64,000 nucleotides of DNA, from positions 1 through 64,000 of the forward strand of contig JAJEDE010000019.1 of assembly GCA_022821645.1 (NCBI GenBank), given 5' to 3'. Source of the stretch: Chloroflexota bacterium. Its GTDB lineage: Bacteria > Chloroflexota > UBA11872. The notes under the pieces were generated by a model. The model saw only the letters and a list, made by a program, of their open reading frames with translations, had not been told where the DNA came from and made no database searches. Below are positions 25,650 through 33,583 of this stretch, piece after piece (the first letter of the stretch is position 1; the number at the start of each line of letters is the position of its first letter). A program made the position numbers and the translations under genes.

Positions 25650-26714
25650 TCAGTTCGCGGCCGGATCCTCAGAACCGCCGGCCGCCTGCGACGTGAGCTG
25701 CGGTTCGAAGACTATGTCCAGGTTCTGGCCTTCCAGCGCCGGCGACTTGTCGTATTGGAAGCAAGCCGCCGCGCGCGATGGGTGCTCGTGGTACAGCGGC
25801 GGCCGCTGGCCGCGGCAGGGCTCGAAGGCCGCCGGGCAGCGATCCACGAACTTGCACCCCGTCGCCGCGACCTCCATCGACTCCGGATCCCCCGCAATCT
25901 CGCCCTCGGCGCCCCAAGCCACCGAGGGATCGGGCTGGGGGATCGACGAGACCAACAACTGCGTATACGGGTGCTTGGGGTCGCGGATCACCTGCTCCAC
26001 GGAGCCTGCTTCGACCACCGACCCCTTGTACATCACCAGGATGTTGTCGGCGATCTGGTAGGCCGTCGTGAGGTCGTGGGTGATGTAGACCACCGAGATG
26101 CCGAGCTCCTGCTTCATGCGCCGGATGCTCTCCAGGATCGTGGCGCGCAGCGAGGCGTCCACCATTGAGACCGGCTCGTCGGCCACGATCAGCCGCGGCC
26201 GCAGCAACATGGCCCGCGCCACCATCACCCGCTGGCGCTGGCCGCCGCTCAGCTGGTGGGGAAAACGTCCCAGCGTCTCCGCCGGCTGCAAGCCGACCAT
26301 GTCCAGCGCTTCGTGGATCAGCCGCGTGGTCTCCTGTTTGGTCGCGGCCAGCTGAAACTTCTGCGCGGGCACGGTCAGGACGTGGTCCACCTTGTAGAAC
26401 GGGTTATAGGACTCGAACGGATCCTGGAAGATCGGCTGGATTTCGCGCAGGTACGTGCGCCGCTGCTCGCGAGACAGGTCATCGACGGATTGCCCGCGGT
26501 AGATCACCTCGCCCGACGACGGCGGAATCACGCCCAGCAGCAGCCGCGCCAGCGTGGTCTTGCCGCTGCCGCTCTCGCCGGCCACGGCCAGGATCGACGG
26601 CGATTGCTCGTCGATCGTCATCGTCACGTCGTCCACGGCCACGGTGTGCTGGCGCCGGATGATCCCGGCCGAGAAGACCTTGCTGACGTTGGTCATCTCC
26701 AGGAAGGCGGTCAT
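25650..26714 (-). CDS. oligopeptide/dipeptide ABC transporter ATP-binding protein (OppF-like)
   Basis: A 354-residue ATPase. Start ATG 26714 overlaps the stop of the preceding ATPase gene (ATGA), indicating translational coupling. Walker A is VAGESGSGKTTLARLLLG; Q-loop IFQDPFESYNPF; signature LSGGQRQRVMVARA; Walker B LIVADEPVSMVDASL; H-loop VYITHDLTTAYQ. The oligopeptide C-terminal domain carries HPYTQLLVSSIP and a cysteine cluster (CKFVDRCPAAFEPCRG) that binds Fe-S in some homologues. With the ATPase at 26711, the substrate-binding protein at 28167 and the permeases at 30487 it completes an Opp importer. Confidence 0.93.
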   Translation of the reverse strand: MTAFLEMTNVSKVFSAGIIRRQHTVAVDDVTMTIDEQSPSILAVAGESGSGKTTLARLLLGVIPPSSGEVIYRGQSVDDLSREQRRTYLREIQPIFQDPFESYNPFYKVDHVLTVPAQKFQLAATKQETTRLIHEALDMVGLQPAETLGRFPHQLSGGQRQRVMVARAMLLRPRLIVADEPVSMVDASLRATILESIRRMKQELGISVVYITHDLTTAYQIADNILVMYKGSVVEAGSVEQVIRDPKHPYTQLLVSSIPQPDPSVAWGAEGEIAGDPESMEVAATGCKFVDRCPAAFEPCRGQRPPLYHEHPSRAAACFQYDKSPALEGQNLDIVFEPQLTSQAAGGSEDPAAN

Positions 26715-27619
26715 GCGGCTTCTCCGGGATACAGGTGACAGGACACCACGCGGCCGTTCTGAGACGTCGGCAACGGCACCTCCGAGTCGCACGGCTCGAA
26801 TGCGCTCGGACAGCGTGGATGGAAGGGGCAGCCGGGCGGCACGTTGATCAGCGTCGGCGGCGCGCCCGGAATGCTTGCCAGCGCGCGCTTGGCCGTCAAC
26901 GTCGGAACGCTTTCGATCAATAGCCTGGTGTAGGGATGCTGCGGATTGGTGAACAGGTCGTGCACGGGGGCCAGTTCCACCAGCTTGCCGGCGTACATCA
27001 CGCCCATGCGGTCGGCAATCTGCGCCATCAGGCCCATGTCGTGCCCCACGATCAGCACCGAGGCGCCGATCTCTTCCTGCACCGAGCGCAGCGTCTCCAT
27101 CACCTGCCGCTGCACCACCACGTCCAGCGCGCTGGTGGGCTCGTCGGCGATGATCACCGAGGGGCTCAGCGACGTGCCGATGGCGATGGCCACCCGCTGC
27201 TTCATGCCGCCGCTCAACTCGTGCGGGAACTTGCCGCCGACGTCAGCGTCCAGGCCCACACGAGCCAATTGAGCACGTATGCGCGCGGTGAGCGCGTCGC
27301 GGTCATCGCCCGGCTCATGCGTTCGGATGCCGTCGGCCAGCTGATCCCGAACTCGCATCACCGGATTCAGGGAATTCATCGCGCCCTGCGGCACCAACGC
27401 CAGCCGGTCCAGGCGGATGCGCCGCAGACCCTCGTCATCCAACTCCATCACGTCGCCCACGCCGTCCAGCAGGACCTCGCCGCCGGCGATACGGGCCGGC
27501 GGCTTGTGCATGCGCATCAGCGCCAGTGCCATGGTGCTCTTGCCCGAGCCGGATTCGCCGACGAGTCCCAGGCGCTCACCCGGACGCAGGTCGAAGCTCA
27601 CGCCGTCCACGGCCTTCAC
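26711..27619 (-). CDS. oligopeptide/dipeptide ABC transporter ATP-binding protein (OppD-like)
   Basis: Walker A is LGLVGESGSGKSTMALALM, signature LSGGMKQRVAIAIG, Walker B VIIADEPTSALDVVV, H-loop LIVGHDMGLMAQ; the oligopeptide domain has HPYTRLLIESVP and CPFHPRCPSAFEPC. From GTG 27619 it is 302 residues and lacks the first beta strand. The frame continues upstream as NSGAVLTVNDLRVYYDTPAGT before GTG, exactly the OppD start (LTVxDLRVYYDTPxGTVKAVDGVSF). However, no ATG/GTG/TTG precedes it in frame; the nearest option is CTG at 27685-27683, giving about 324 residues. Either a CTG start is used or the original start was lost by frameshift. Confidence 0.9.
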   Translation of the reverse strand: MKAVDGVSFDLRPGERLGLVGESGSGKSTMALALMRMHKPPARIAGGEVLLDGVGDVMELDDEGLRRIRLDRLALVPQGAMNSLNPVMRVRDQLADGIRTHEPGDDRDALTARIRAQLARVGLDADVGGKFPHELSGGMKQRVAIAIGTSLSPSVIIADEPTSALDVVVQRQVMETLRSVQEEIGASVLIVGHDMGLMAQIADRMGVMYAGKLVELAPVHDLFTNPQHPYTRLLIESVPTLTAKRALASIPGAPPTLINVPPGCPFHPRCPSAFEPCDSEVPLPTSQNGRVVSCHLYPGEAA

Positions 27620-27743
27620 CGTGCCCGCGGGCGTGTCGTAATAGACCCGCAGGTCGTTGACTGTCAGTACGGCGCCGCTGTTCAGGGCAGTCGTCCCTGG
27701 TGTGGCGCCAGGTCAGGCATGCGCGCCTGCTGCCACGGCCGGA

Positions 27744-27995
27744 TTAGGACTGTCGCTGCCCTGGAATGGGCTGCGGAGTCGGCGTTGGGTAGCTCGGGTT
27801 TCGGCCGCCGGCGCGGAAGAAGTCGAGGGTTGGAGTCTTGGTGGGCTCCGTCGTCGATCCCGATGTGTCCGATGCCCCCGTCGAGTCTCCGGATTCGTTC
27901 GAGGCGCTTGGTGAAGGTCCGCAGGCAACGCCGACGACTCCCGCGACCAGTATCGCCGCCAGCATCCGGCGGCGGGTGAACGTGCTGCGTGTCAT
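27744..27995 (-). CDS. small Tat-type lipoprotein in the Opp operon
   Basis: An 83-residue protein starting at ATG 27995. TFTRRRMLAAILVAGVVGVAC is a signal with a TRRRML Tat-like motif and lipobox VGVAC. The mature part (59 residues) is a Ser/Thr/Gly-rich spacer followed by LDFFRAGGRNPSYP and a Pro/Thr tail; nothing suggests an enzyme. It sits between the substrate-binding protein gene (upstream) and the OppD-like gene. It may be an accessory lipoprotein of the importer. It differs from the 31-residue lipoproteins at 55.5-57.5 kb. Confidence 0.65.
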   Translation of the reverse strand: MTRSTFTRRRMLAAILVAGVVGVACGPSPSASNESGDSTGASDTSGSTTEPTKTPTLDFFRAGGRNPSYPTPTPQPIPGQRQS

Positions 27996-28116
27996 GGGTT
28001 TGCGGCCCGCATCCTTTCCATGCGGCTGCCCACCCGCGAGACGCTATTCGCTCCGCCGCGCTGTAGGCAGTCCAAAACAATTCGGACGAAGACTTCTCTG
28101 TTCCGATGGTACCCGT

Positions 28117-28150
28117 GTGGGGGGCTTCCCGCAGCCGGGAAGCCCCCCAC
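28117..28150 (-). terminator. 15-bp perfect hairpin between binding-protein gene and rest of operon
   Basis: GTGGGGGGCTTCCCG (28117-28131) and CGGGAAGCCCCCCAC (28136-28150) pair perfectly around CAGC, 16 bases past the stop of the binding-protein gene. No T-tract follows on the minus strand, so it may be a partial terminator or 3' mRNA stabiliser, which would keep the binding protein more abundant than the ATPases. Confidence 0.6.
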
Positions 28151-28166
28151 GCCGACGAAGCCCGTG

Positions 28167-30188
28167 CTACTGCGTGGGCTCGATCGTCAGGATGCTGTGG
28201 TAGAAGTTGCCCCACCACTGTGAAGGCGCCTGGTAATCGTTGCCGATGTCGGGCCAGTTGCTCCAGTAGGTGTAGTTGTTGGGTGTCAACAACGCCGTCT
28301 GGACGATCGACACGATCGGCATCTCGCGGAGAATGATCTCCATCGAGTCGTAGAACAGGCTCTTCATCTCCGGGTCGCTGGTGGTCAATCCGGCCATTGC
28401 ATCCACGATGGCGTCGAACTCGGCGTTCTCGAAGCGCGACCGCTGTCCGGTTGCAACCTCGCCGATCGGCGCCGAGTGGCTGCTGTGTAGCAGCCGCCAG
28501 GTACCCCATGGGTCGGCCACGTTGACCGTGTTGCCACCCACCAACTGCATGTTGGTCAGGATGTCGCCGCGGGCGATGCCGTCGAAGAAGGCGCCCGCCT
28601 CGGTGATCTTGAACGTCGAGTCGAAGCCGGCCACGCGCAACTGATCCGCCAGGATCGGCGCGACGCGCTGCTGGTCTTCCTCTCCGCCGCGCACGTGGAT
28701 TTCCATCACCACCGTGTTGCCGTCGCCGTCGGCCCAGAGACCGTCGGAGTTCTTCGAGTAGCCCGCGGCCTCCATGCGTTCGGCACTCTTCTCGAGGTTG
28801 AATTCCTTGGCCGGGTACTTCTCAAAGAGGTCGGCGGCGTGCTGGTAGAAGACGTCCATGGCCGGCGTGTGCGGGAAGAACACATCGGTGACGGTGGTGA
28901 TGCCCTCGTAGGCGAACTCCACGATCTTCTCGCGGTCGACCGCGTAGGAGATCGCCCAGCGCACGTCCGCGTTGTCAAACGGCGGGGCCTTGAGGTTGAA
29001 GGCCAGGTGCCGCGGCGCCGGGTCGAAGTAGGCGTACGGCAGGTCCGGGAACCAGGCCCTGATGTTGGGATTCTCCTGGTTGACCTGCTCGTAGACGCTG
29101 CGCGGCATGTGCCAGAACGTGTCCTGCTCGTTGGCGATGGCACTGGCGGCACGCTTCTCGGCGTTCTCCACGCCAACGAAGATCACCCGCTCGGGCTTCG
29201 GCAGGGCCAGCGGCGTCTGGCGGTCCACGCCGCCGATGGGCGGCGCCGCCTTGGCGCCCCACCAGTTGTCGTTCCGGTCCCAGACCGTCTCGAGCTCGGT
29301 GGTGGAGGTCAGCGTGTACGGACCGGTAAAGACAGGCCAGCCCTGGTCCGGGTCGTAGTTGGTGAACGTGGCCGGGTCCTTGTCCTCCCAGATGTGCTTG
29401 GGAACGATGTAAACCGACCAGTAGAGGGTCGCGAACATCTGCGACATGAACCGCGGATTGGGCTTGTTGAACTCGATGTGCACGGTCATGTCGTCGTCGG
29501 CGTGGGCCGACTTGACCCACTCTTGAACGTCCACGGCCCAGCGCAGGTCGGCGGTGCCGTCGCGCAGCATGTTCAGGGTGAACACGATGTCGTGAGCCGT
29601 GAACGGCATGCCGTCCGACCACTCCACGCCTTCGCGCACGCTCATCGTGACGCCGTTGAAGCCTTCGTCGTACTCGAACCCGTCGATCTGCCAGAGCTCT
29701 TCCTGGCCGGTCTGCAGGTTGATGTAGATCACGGATTCGATCGCCAACTGCTGCGATCCCGTGTGCATCGTCATGCTGTTGCTGAACGGGTTAAACACCT
29801 CGGGGTTGGCGTTGCGGCCTGAGATGTTCTCCGCGATCACCGTCCGGTTACGCGGCACGTTGTCACGCGGTCCGGTCGCCCCCATCATTTCCGTCATGGC
29901 CTCGGGGGTCGGCTCAGGCGTCGCGGCTCGAGTGGGCGCGGCGGTGCGCGCCGGGGCTGCGGTCGCGGCCGGCGCCGGGGCCGCGGTGGCCTCCGGAGTT
30001 GGCTCAGGCGTTGGTTCCGGCGTCGGCTCCGGGGTGGCTTCCGCCATGGCCGTCGCGGCCGGCGTTGGCGTCGGTGCTGGTTCTTCGTCTTCGCCGCAGG
30101 CGGCGATCAGTACGGCCGTCCCAGCCGCCGCGCCGCCGCCGAGGAACTGTAGCAGCCTCCGTCGGCTCAGTCTGTTAAGAGAACTCAT
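28167..30188 (-). CDS. peptide/nickel-type ABC transporter substrate-binding lipoprotein (SBP family 5)
   Basis: A 673-residue extracytoplasmic binding protein. ATG 30188 has GGGGAGG nine bases upstream. The N-terminus is Tat-like (LSRRRLLQFLGGGAAAG) with lipobox LIAAC. A 70-residue Thr/Pro/Glu then Ala/Pro linker (repeated TPEP) spaces the domain from the membrane. The SBP_bac_5 domain follows: LWQIDGFEYDEGF, SVREGVEWSDGMPFTAHDIVFTLNMLR, FTGPYTLTSTT, FNLKAPPFDNADVRWAISYAVDREKI. Ligand classes of this family range from peptides to oligosaccharides; a sugar ligand would suit the neighbourhood. A TGTCAA (-35 TTGACA on the minus strand, 30274-30269) lies upstream. Confidence 0.92.
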   Translation of the reverse strand: MSSLNRLSRRRLLQFLGGGAAAGTAVLIAACGEDEEPAPTPTPAATAMAEATPEPTPEPTPEPTPEATAAPAPAATAAPARTAAPTRAATPEPTPEAMTEMMGATGPRDNVPRNRTVIAENISGRNANPEVFNPFSNSMTMHTGSQQLAIESVIYINLQTGQEELWQIDGFEYDEGFNGVTMSVREGVEWSDGMPFTAHDIVFTLNMLRDGTADLRWAVDVQEWVKSAHADDDMTVHIEFNKPNPRFMSQMFATLYWSVYIVPKHIWEDKDPATFTNYDPDQGWPVFTGPYTLTSTTELETVWDRNDNWWGAKAAPPIGGVDRQTPLALPKPERVIFVGVENAEKRAASAIANEQDTFWHMPRSVYEQVNQENPNIRAWFPDLPYAYFDPAPRHLAFNLKAPPFDNADVRWAISYAVDREKIVEFAYEGITTVTDVFFPHTPAMDVFYQHAADLFEKYPAKEFNLEKSAERMEAAGYSKNSDGLWADGDGNTVVMEIHVRGGEEDQQRVAPILADQLRVAGFDSTFKITEAGAFFDGIARGDILTNMQLVGGNTVNVADPWGTWRLLHSSHSAPIGEVATGQRSRFENAEFDAIVDAMAGLTTSDPEMKSLFYDSMEIILREMPIVSIVQTALLTPNNYTYWSNWPDIGNDYQAPSQWWGNFYHSILTIEPTQ

Positions 30189-30486
30189 TGGCCTTATCCT
30201 CCCCGAGAGTTCGCCAGCAAATAAACGCGGCGACTGCACGATTGCATGTTCTGCGGAGGCCGAATGTGTGTCAAATCCTTACAGGCCGATGTCTCTACCC
30301 CCTAGCTACATCGGTTCCTGCTTTGCCGCCTACCGAAAATGGACCGGCCGACTGACCGCTCCCTATACTCGACAGAGATTTCGTCGCCGAAGTGCCCGGC
30401 TTCCAGCAGCTTTGGCCAGCGTCGCCACCCGCGAGTGCTGGCCAGCCGCGCCGGGCTGACGTTGCTGAAGCCAGGAGGCTGAGCCG
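30189..30486. promoter_or_regulatory. divergent control region of the Opp importer
   Basis: 298 bases separate the binding-protein start (minus) and the first permease (plus). On the minus strand TTGACA (30274-30269) is followed 17 bases later by GAACAT, a weak -10. On the plus strand TATACT (30364-30369) is 118 bases before the permease GTG. Joint control of both halves from this region is likely. Confidence 0.45.
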
Positions 30487-31488
30487 GTGTCGCTGGGCTA
30501 CCTGCTCCGACGCGTTGGCATGTTCCTGCTGGTGGTCTGGGTTGCGGCCTCGATCAACTTCGTCATCCCGCGCCTGGCGCGCGGCGACCCCATCCAGGCC
30601 CAGTTCGCCCAGCTCGAGACCCTGGGAATCCGTACCTCGGGCATGGACCAGGTGGTGGCCGCCTACAAGAAGCGTCTTGGCCTGGACCGGCCGATGGTCG
30701 AGCAGTACTTCTCCTACCTGTGGAACGTGGCGCGCTTCGACTTCGGTCCTTCGATTACCTACTTCCCGGCCGACATCGGCCGCCTGATCGTCCAGCGGCT
30801 GCCCTGGACGATCGGCCTGCTCACGGCCTCCACCATCATTGCGTTCATTGTCGGCAACCTGCTGGGGGCGTTGCTGGGCTGGCCGGGGTCGTCCCGCTGG
30901 GTGAAATGGCTTGTACCCGTTTTGATGCCACTATCTGCCATTCCCTACTACCTCCTGGGACTCATCCTGATCTTTACGTTCGCGTTTACGTTCAAGCTAT
31001 TTCCGCTGGGCGGCGCCTACAGCACCGGTGCCAAGATTGAACTTGCGCCGGCTTTCACGCTCGACATCCTTTACCACAGCATCCTTCCCGCGCTGTCCAT
31101 CGTGTTATCGGTCACCGGATTCTGGATGCTGGGCATGCGGGGAATGATGGTCACCAACATGGGCGAGGACTACATGATCATGGCCGAGGCCAAGGGCCTG
31201 TCGCCCATGCGAATTTTTCTGCGCTACGCCATGCGCAACGCCATGCTGCCCCAGGTGACGGGCTTGGCCCTGACCTTCGGCGGGATTATTGCCGGCTCGG
31301 TGCTGGTCGAGGTGATCTTCGACTATCCCGGCATGGGCTGGATTCTCTGGTACGCCATCCGCGCGACCGACTACTTCCTGATCCAGGGCATCGTCTTTGT
31401 GCTGGTTGTCTCGGTGGCGCTGGCCATGTTGGTCCTGGACCTGCTCTACCCGTTTGTGGACCGCCGGATCGTCTATGTCCGCCGCTAG
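30487..31488 (+). CDS. ABC transporter permease (OppB/DppB-like)
   Basis: A 333-residue inner-membrane permease. GTG 30487 follows AGGAGG by about 9 bases. It starts GYLLRRVGMFLLVVWVAASINFVIPRLARGDP, the typical OppB first helix and loop. Later helices include TIGLLTASTIIAFIVGNLLGALLGW. The EAA-like cytoplasmic loop for ATPase contact reads DYMIMAEAKGLSPMRIFLRY. It ends ALAMLVLDLLYPFVDRRIVY. The next permease gene overlaps its 3' end by 14 bases. Its partner ATPases and binding protein lie on the divergent strand. Confidence 0.93.
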   Translation: MSLGYLLRRVGMFLLVVWVAASINFVIPRLARGDPIQAQFAQLETLGIRTSGMDQVVAAYKKRLGLDRPMVEQYFSYLWNVARFDFGPSITYFPADIGRLIVQRLPWTIGLLTASTIIAFIVGNLLGALLGWPGSSRWVKWLVPVLMPLSAIPYYLLGLILIFTFAFTFKLFPLGGAYSTGAKIELAPAFTLDILYHSILPALSIVLSVTGFWMLGMRGMMVTNMGEDYMIMAEAKGLSPMRIFLRYAMRNAMLPQVTGLALTFGGIIAGSVLVEVIFDYPGMGWILWYAIRATDYFLIQGIVFVLVVSVALAMLVLDLLYPFVDRRIVYVRR

Positions 31489-32383
31489 CGCCGCCCCCGC
31501 GACGACCGAGTCGCGCTCGCCCGAAACCTGGAGCCGTCGCCGCGAGTGGACTTCCTACGGCCGCCGCAACCCCACGCTGGTCGCCGGGCTTACCATCATC
31601 ACGGTGATCGTCGTCTTTGGCTTGCTGGCGCCATTCATCATCGACCAGGACGCCACCCGAACGACCGCCTTCTCCAAGGACCTGCCGCCCAGCCTGGACC
31701 ATCCGCTGGGGACCGACAGCTTTGGCCGCGACATGCTGGCCCTGATCGTAGTGGGCACCCCGCAGACCGTGAAGATCGGCCTGATCGCCGGGTTCATGGC
31801 GCTGATCATCGGGTCGACCCTGGGGTTTATCCAGGGCTTTTACCGGGGTCCGATCGGAACCTCGGTGCGCGGCGTCACCGACGTCACGCTCACCATCCCG
31901 GCCCTGTTGATTCTCATCACGGTCGCCAGCCAGGTGCGTCAGGTCACCGTTGAATCCATGGCCATCATCATCGCCCTGTTGGCCTGGCCGGGCACCACCC
32001 GCGCCATCGGCTCGCAGGTCCTCAGCATGCGCGAGCGCGCCTTTGTCCCCATCGCCCGCTTCAACGGCATGTCGGGGATGGAAATCATCTTCAAGGAGCT
32101 GATGCCCAACATGCTCCCCTACCTGGGCGCCAGCTTCGTGGCCGCCGTGTCAACGGCCATCCTCTTCGCCATCGGCCTGGAGGTGCTGGGCCTCGGTCCC
32201 CAGACCACCAACACGCTGGGCATGACGATCTACTGGTCGCAGTTGCACTCCGCGGTGATTCGCGGCCTGTGGTGGTGGTGGCTCTCGCCCATGGTGGTGA
32301 TCGTCACCTTATTCATTGGGCTGTTTCTGATCAGCCATGGACTGGACGAACTGGCCAACCCACGCCTGCGGCGGAGGGTATAG
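31475..32383 (+). CDS. ABC transporter permease (OppC/DppC-like)
   Basis: A 302-residue second permease subunit. ATG 31475 overlaps the OppB-like gene by 14 bases. A Ser/Ala/Arg-rich N-terminus precedes the first helix (TLVAGLTIITVIVVFGLLAPF). HPLGTDSFGRDMLALIVVGTPQTVKIG is the classical OppC signature. The ATPase-contact loop is RERAFVPIARFNGMSGMEIIFKELMPN. C-terminal WWWWLSPMVVIVTLFIGLFLISHGLDE completes six helices. It is convergent with the next oxidoreductase gene. Confidence 0.93.
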   Translation: MSAASAAPATTESRSPETWSRRREWTSYGRRNPTLVAGLTIITVIVVFGLLAPFIIDQDATRTTAFSKDLPPSLDHPLGTDSFGRDMLALIVVGTPQTVKIGLIAGFMALIIGSTLGFIQGFYRGPIGTSVRGVTDVTLTIPALLILITVASQVRQVTVESMAIIIALLAWPGTTRAIGSQVLSMRERAFVPIARFNGMSGMEIIFKELMPNMLPYLGASFVAAVSTAILFAIGLEVLGLGPQTTNTLGMTIYWSQLHSAVIRGLWWWWLSPMVVIVTLFIGLFLISHGLDELANPRLRRRV

Positions 32384-32448
32384 CCGGGTCGGCAACGCTC
32401 AGCCGGCTGGTCGCTGACGCTACTTAGCTAAGAGATTCAGCGGCCGTC

Positions 32449-33450
32449 TCAATAGCCCACGGCAACTTCGCGCCGAGTCCGCGCCGATATCCAACACGCC
32501 TCGTTTACGCGCAAGACGTCCAGCCCACCCTCGCCGCCGGAGTGGACCTCGTCCCGCCCCAGGATCGCGTCCACGAAGTTGTGATCGGGGCTGGACTGAG
32601 CCGGCAATTCGCCAATCTCCACTTGTTCCTGCTTCGCGTCGTAGTGCCGCAGATCATCGACCGAGTTGTACTCGACGCCCCGCACCAGCAGCGTGCCCTC
32701 GCTGCCGTAGAAGCCCATGTCTTCCGCTGCCGGCGCCGCCGCGTTGCCCACGTGCGCAAAGCTGCCGATCGCCCCGTTTTCGAACCTCGCGCTGATGGTC
32801 ATGTCCACGTCCACGTCCAGGTCGTAGCGGTTTTCGTGCGCCATCACCGCGCTGATCCGTAGCCCGGTGGCGTACATCACGCAATCCATCAGGTGGCTGC
32901 CCCAGTCGATCAGTTGCCCTCCCCCCGATAGCTCCGGATCCTGCCGCCACTGCCCCCGCTGCTCCCAGTACCAGCCGTGGTGCTGCAAGCCGGTTACGAA
33001 TTGGATGCGGCCAATGGCCCCCGCTTGGATCTGCTGCCGGATGTAGCGATGGGCTGGCGAATAGTGCCGCTGGTAGGACACCATCAGGATCGTCCCGGCC
33101 CGGTCGCGCCGACGCAGCGCCTCCTCGCCTTCCGCCACCGTGCAGGTCAGCGGCTTCTCGGTCAACACGTGGCAGCCGGCGTCCAGCGAGTCCACGATCT
33201 GCTCGAAATGCGGCGCGTGCGGCGACCCAATTTCGACGGCGCCTGGACTGGTCTCCCGCAATAGCTCCTGGTGTGACGCGAACTCGGGCACGCCTTGCAG
33301 CCCCGGATTCCGCGCCTTCATCCGCGCAATCGAGGCTGCGCTCGGATCGGCCAGTCCCACGATTTCCACGTCGTCGATATCCAGGAGCCGGGGAATGTGA
33401 GTTGACATAAAGTTCCCACAGCCGATGATCCCCATCCGAATCGCCGCCAT
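32449..33450 (-). CDS. Gfo/Idh/MocA family oxidoreductase
   Basis: A 333-residue dehydrogenase. I chose ATG 33450 because GGGAGG lies six bases upstream; the ATG at 33456 would abut that site. MGIIGCGNFMSTHIPRLL is the nucleotide-binding loop with VEIVGLADPS. EKP is in HVLTEKPLTCTVAEGE. The substrate domain shows VSYQRHYSPAHRYIRQQI, GGGQLIDWGSHLMDCVMYATG (late His) and DVDVDMTISARFENG. It precedes, on the opposite side of a short gap, the enolase-superfamily gene on the same strand, so the two may act on the same sugar or sugar acid. Confidence 0.9.
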   Translation of the reverse strand: MAAIRMGIIGCGNFMSTHIPRLLDIDDVEIVGLADPSAASIARMKARNPGLQGVPEFASHQELLRETSPGAVEIGSPHAPHFEQIVDSLDAGCHVLTEKPLTCTVAEGEEALRRRDRAGTILMVSYQRHYSPAHRYIRQQIQAGAIGRIQFVTGLQHHGWYWEQRGQWRQDPELSGGGQLIDWGSHLMDCVMYATGLRISAVMAHENRYDLDVDVDMTISARFENGAIGSFAHVGNAAAPAAEDMGFYGSEGTLLVRGVEYNSVDDLRHYDAKQEQVEIGELPAQSSPDHNFVDAILGRDEVHSGGEGGLDVLRVNEACWISARTRREVAVGY

Positions 33451-33583
33451 GCTCATCCTCCCGTGAGCCCACGGCCCACTCGGTCGACACCCACCCGTTC
33501 GTGGTGAGCCGCTCCGGAGTCTTCGGAGGAGCGTGTCGAACCACAGCCCGCGCCCTGGGCCAGGGCCCCCACGTTCTCCAGCC

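Noticed and set aside
28695..29822. Long Val/Arg/His-rich frame antisense to the substrate-binding protein
   Set aside because: It is the complement of a well-supported SBP family 5 gene and shows no domain.
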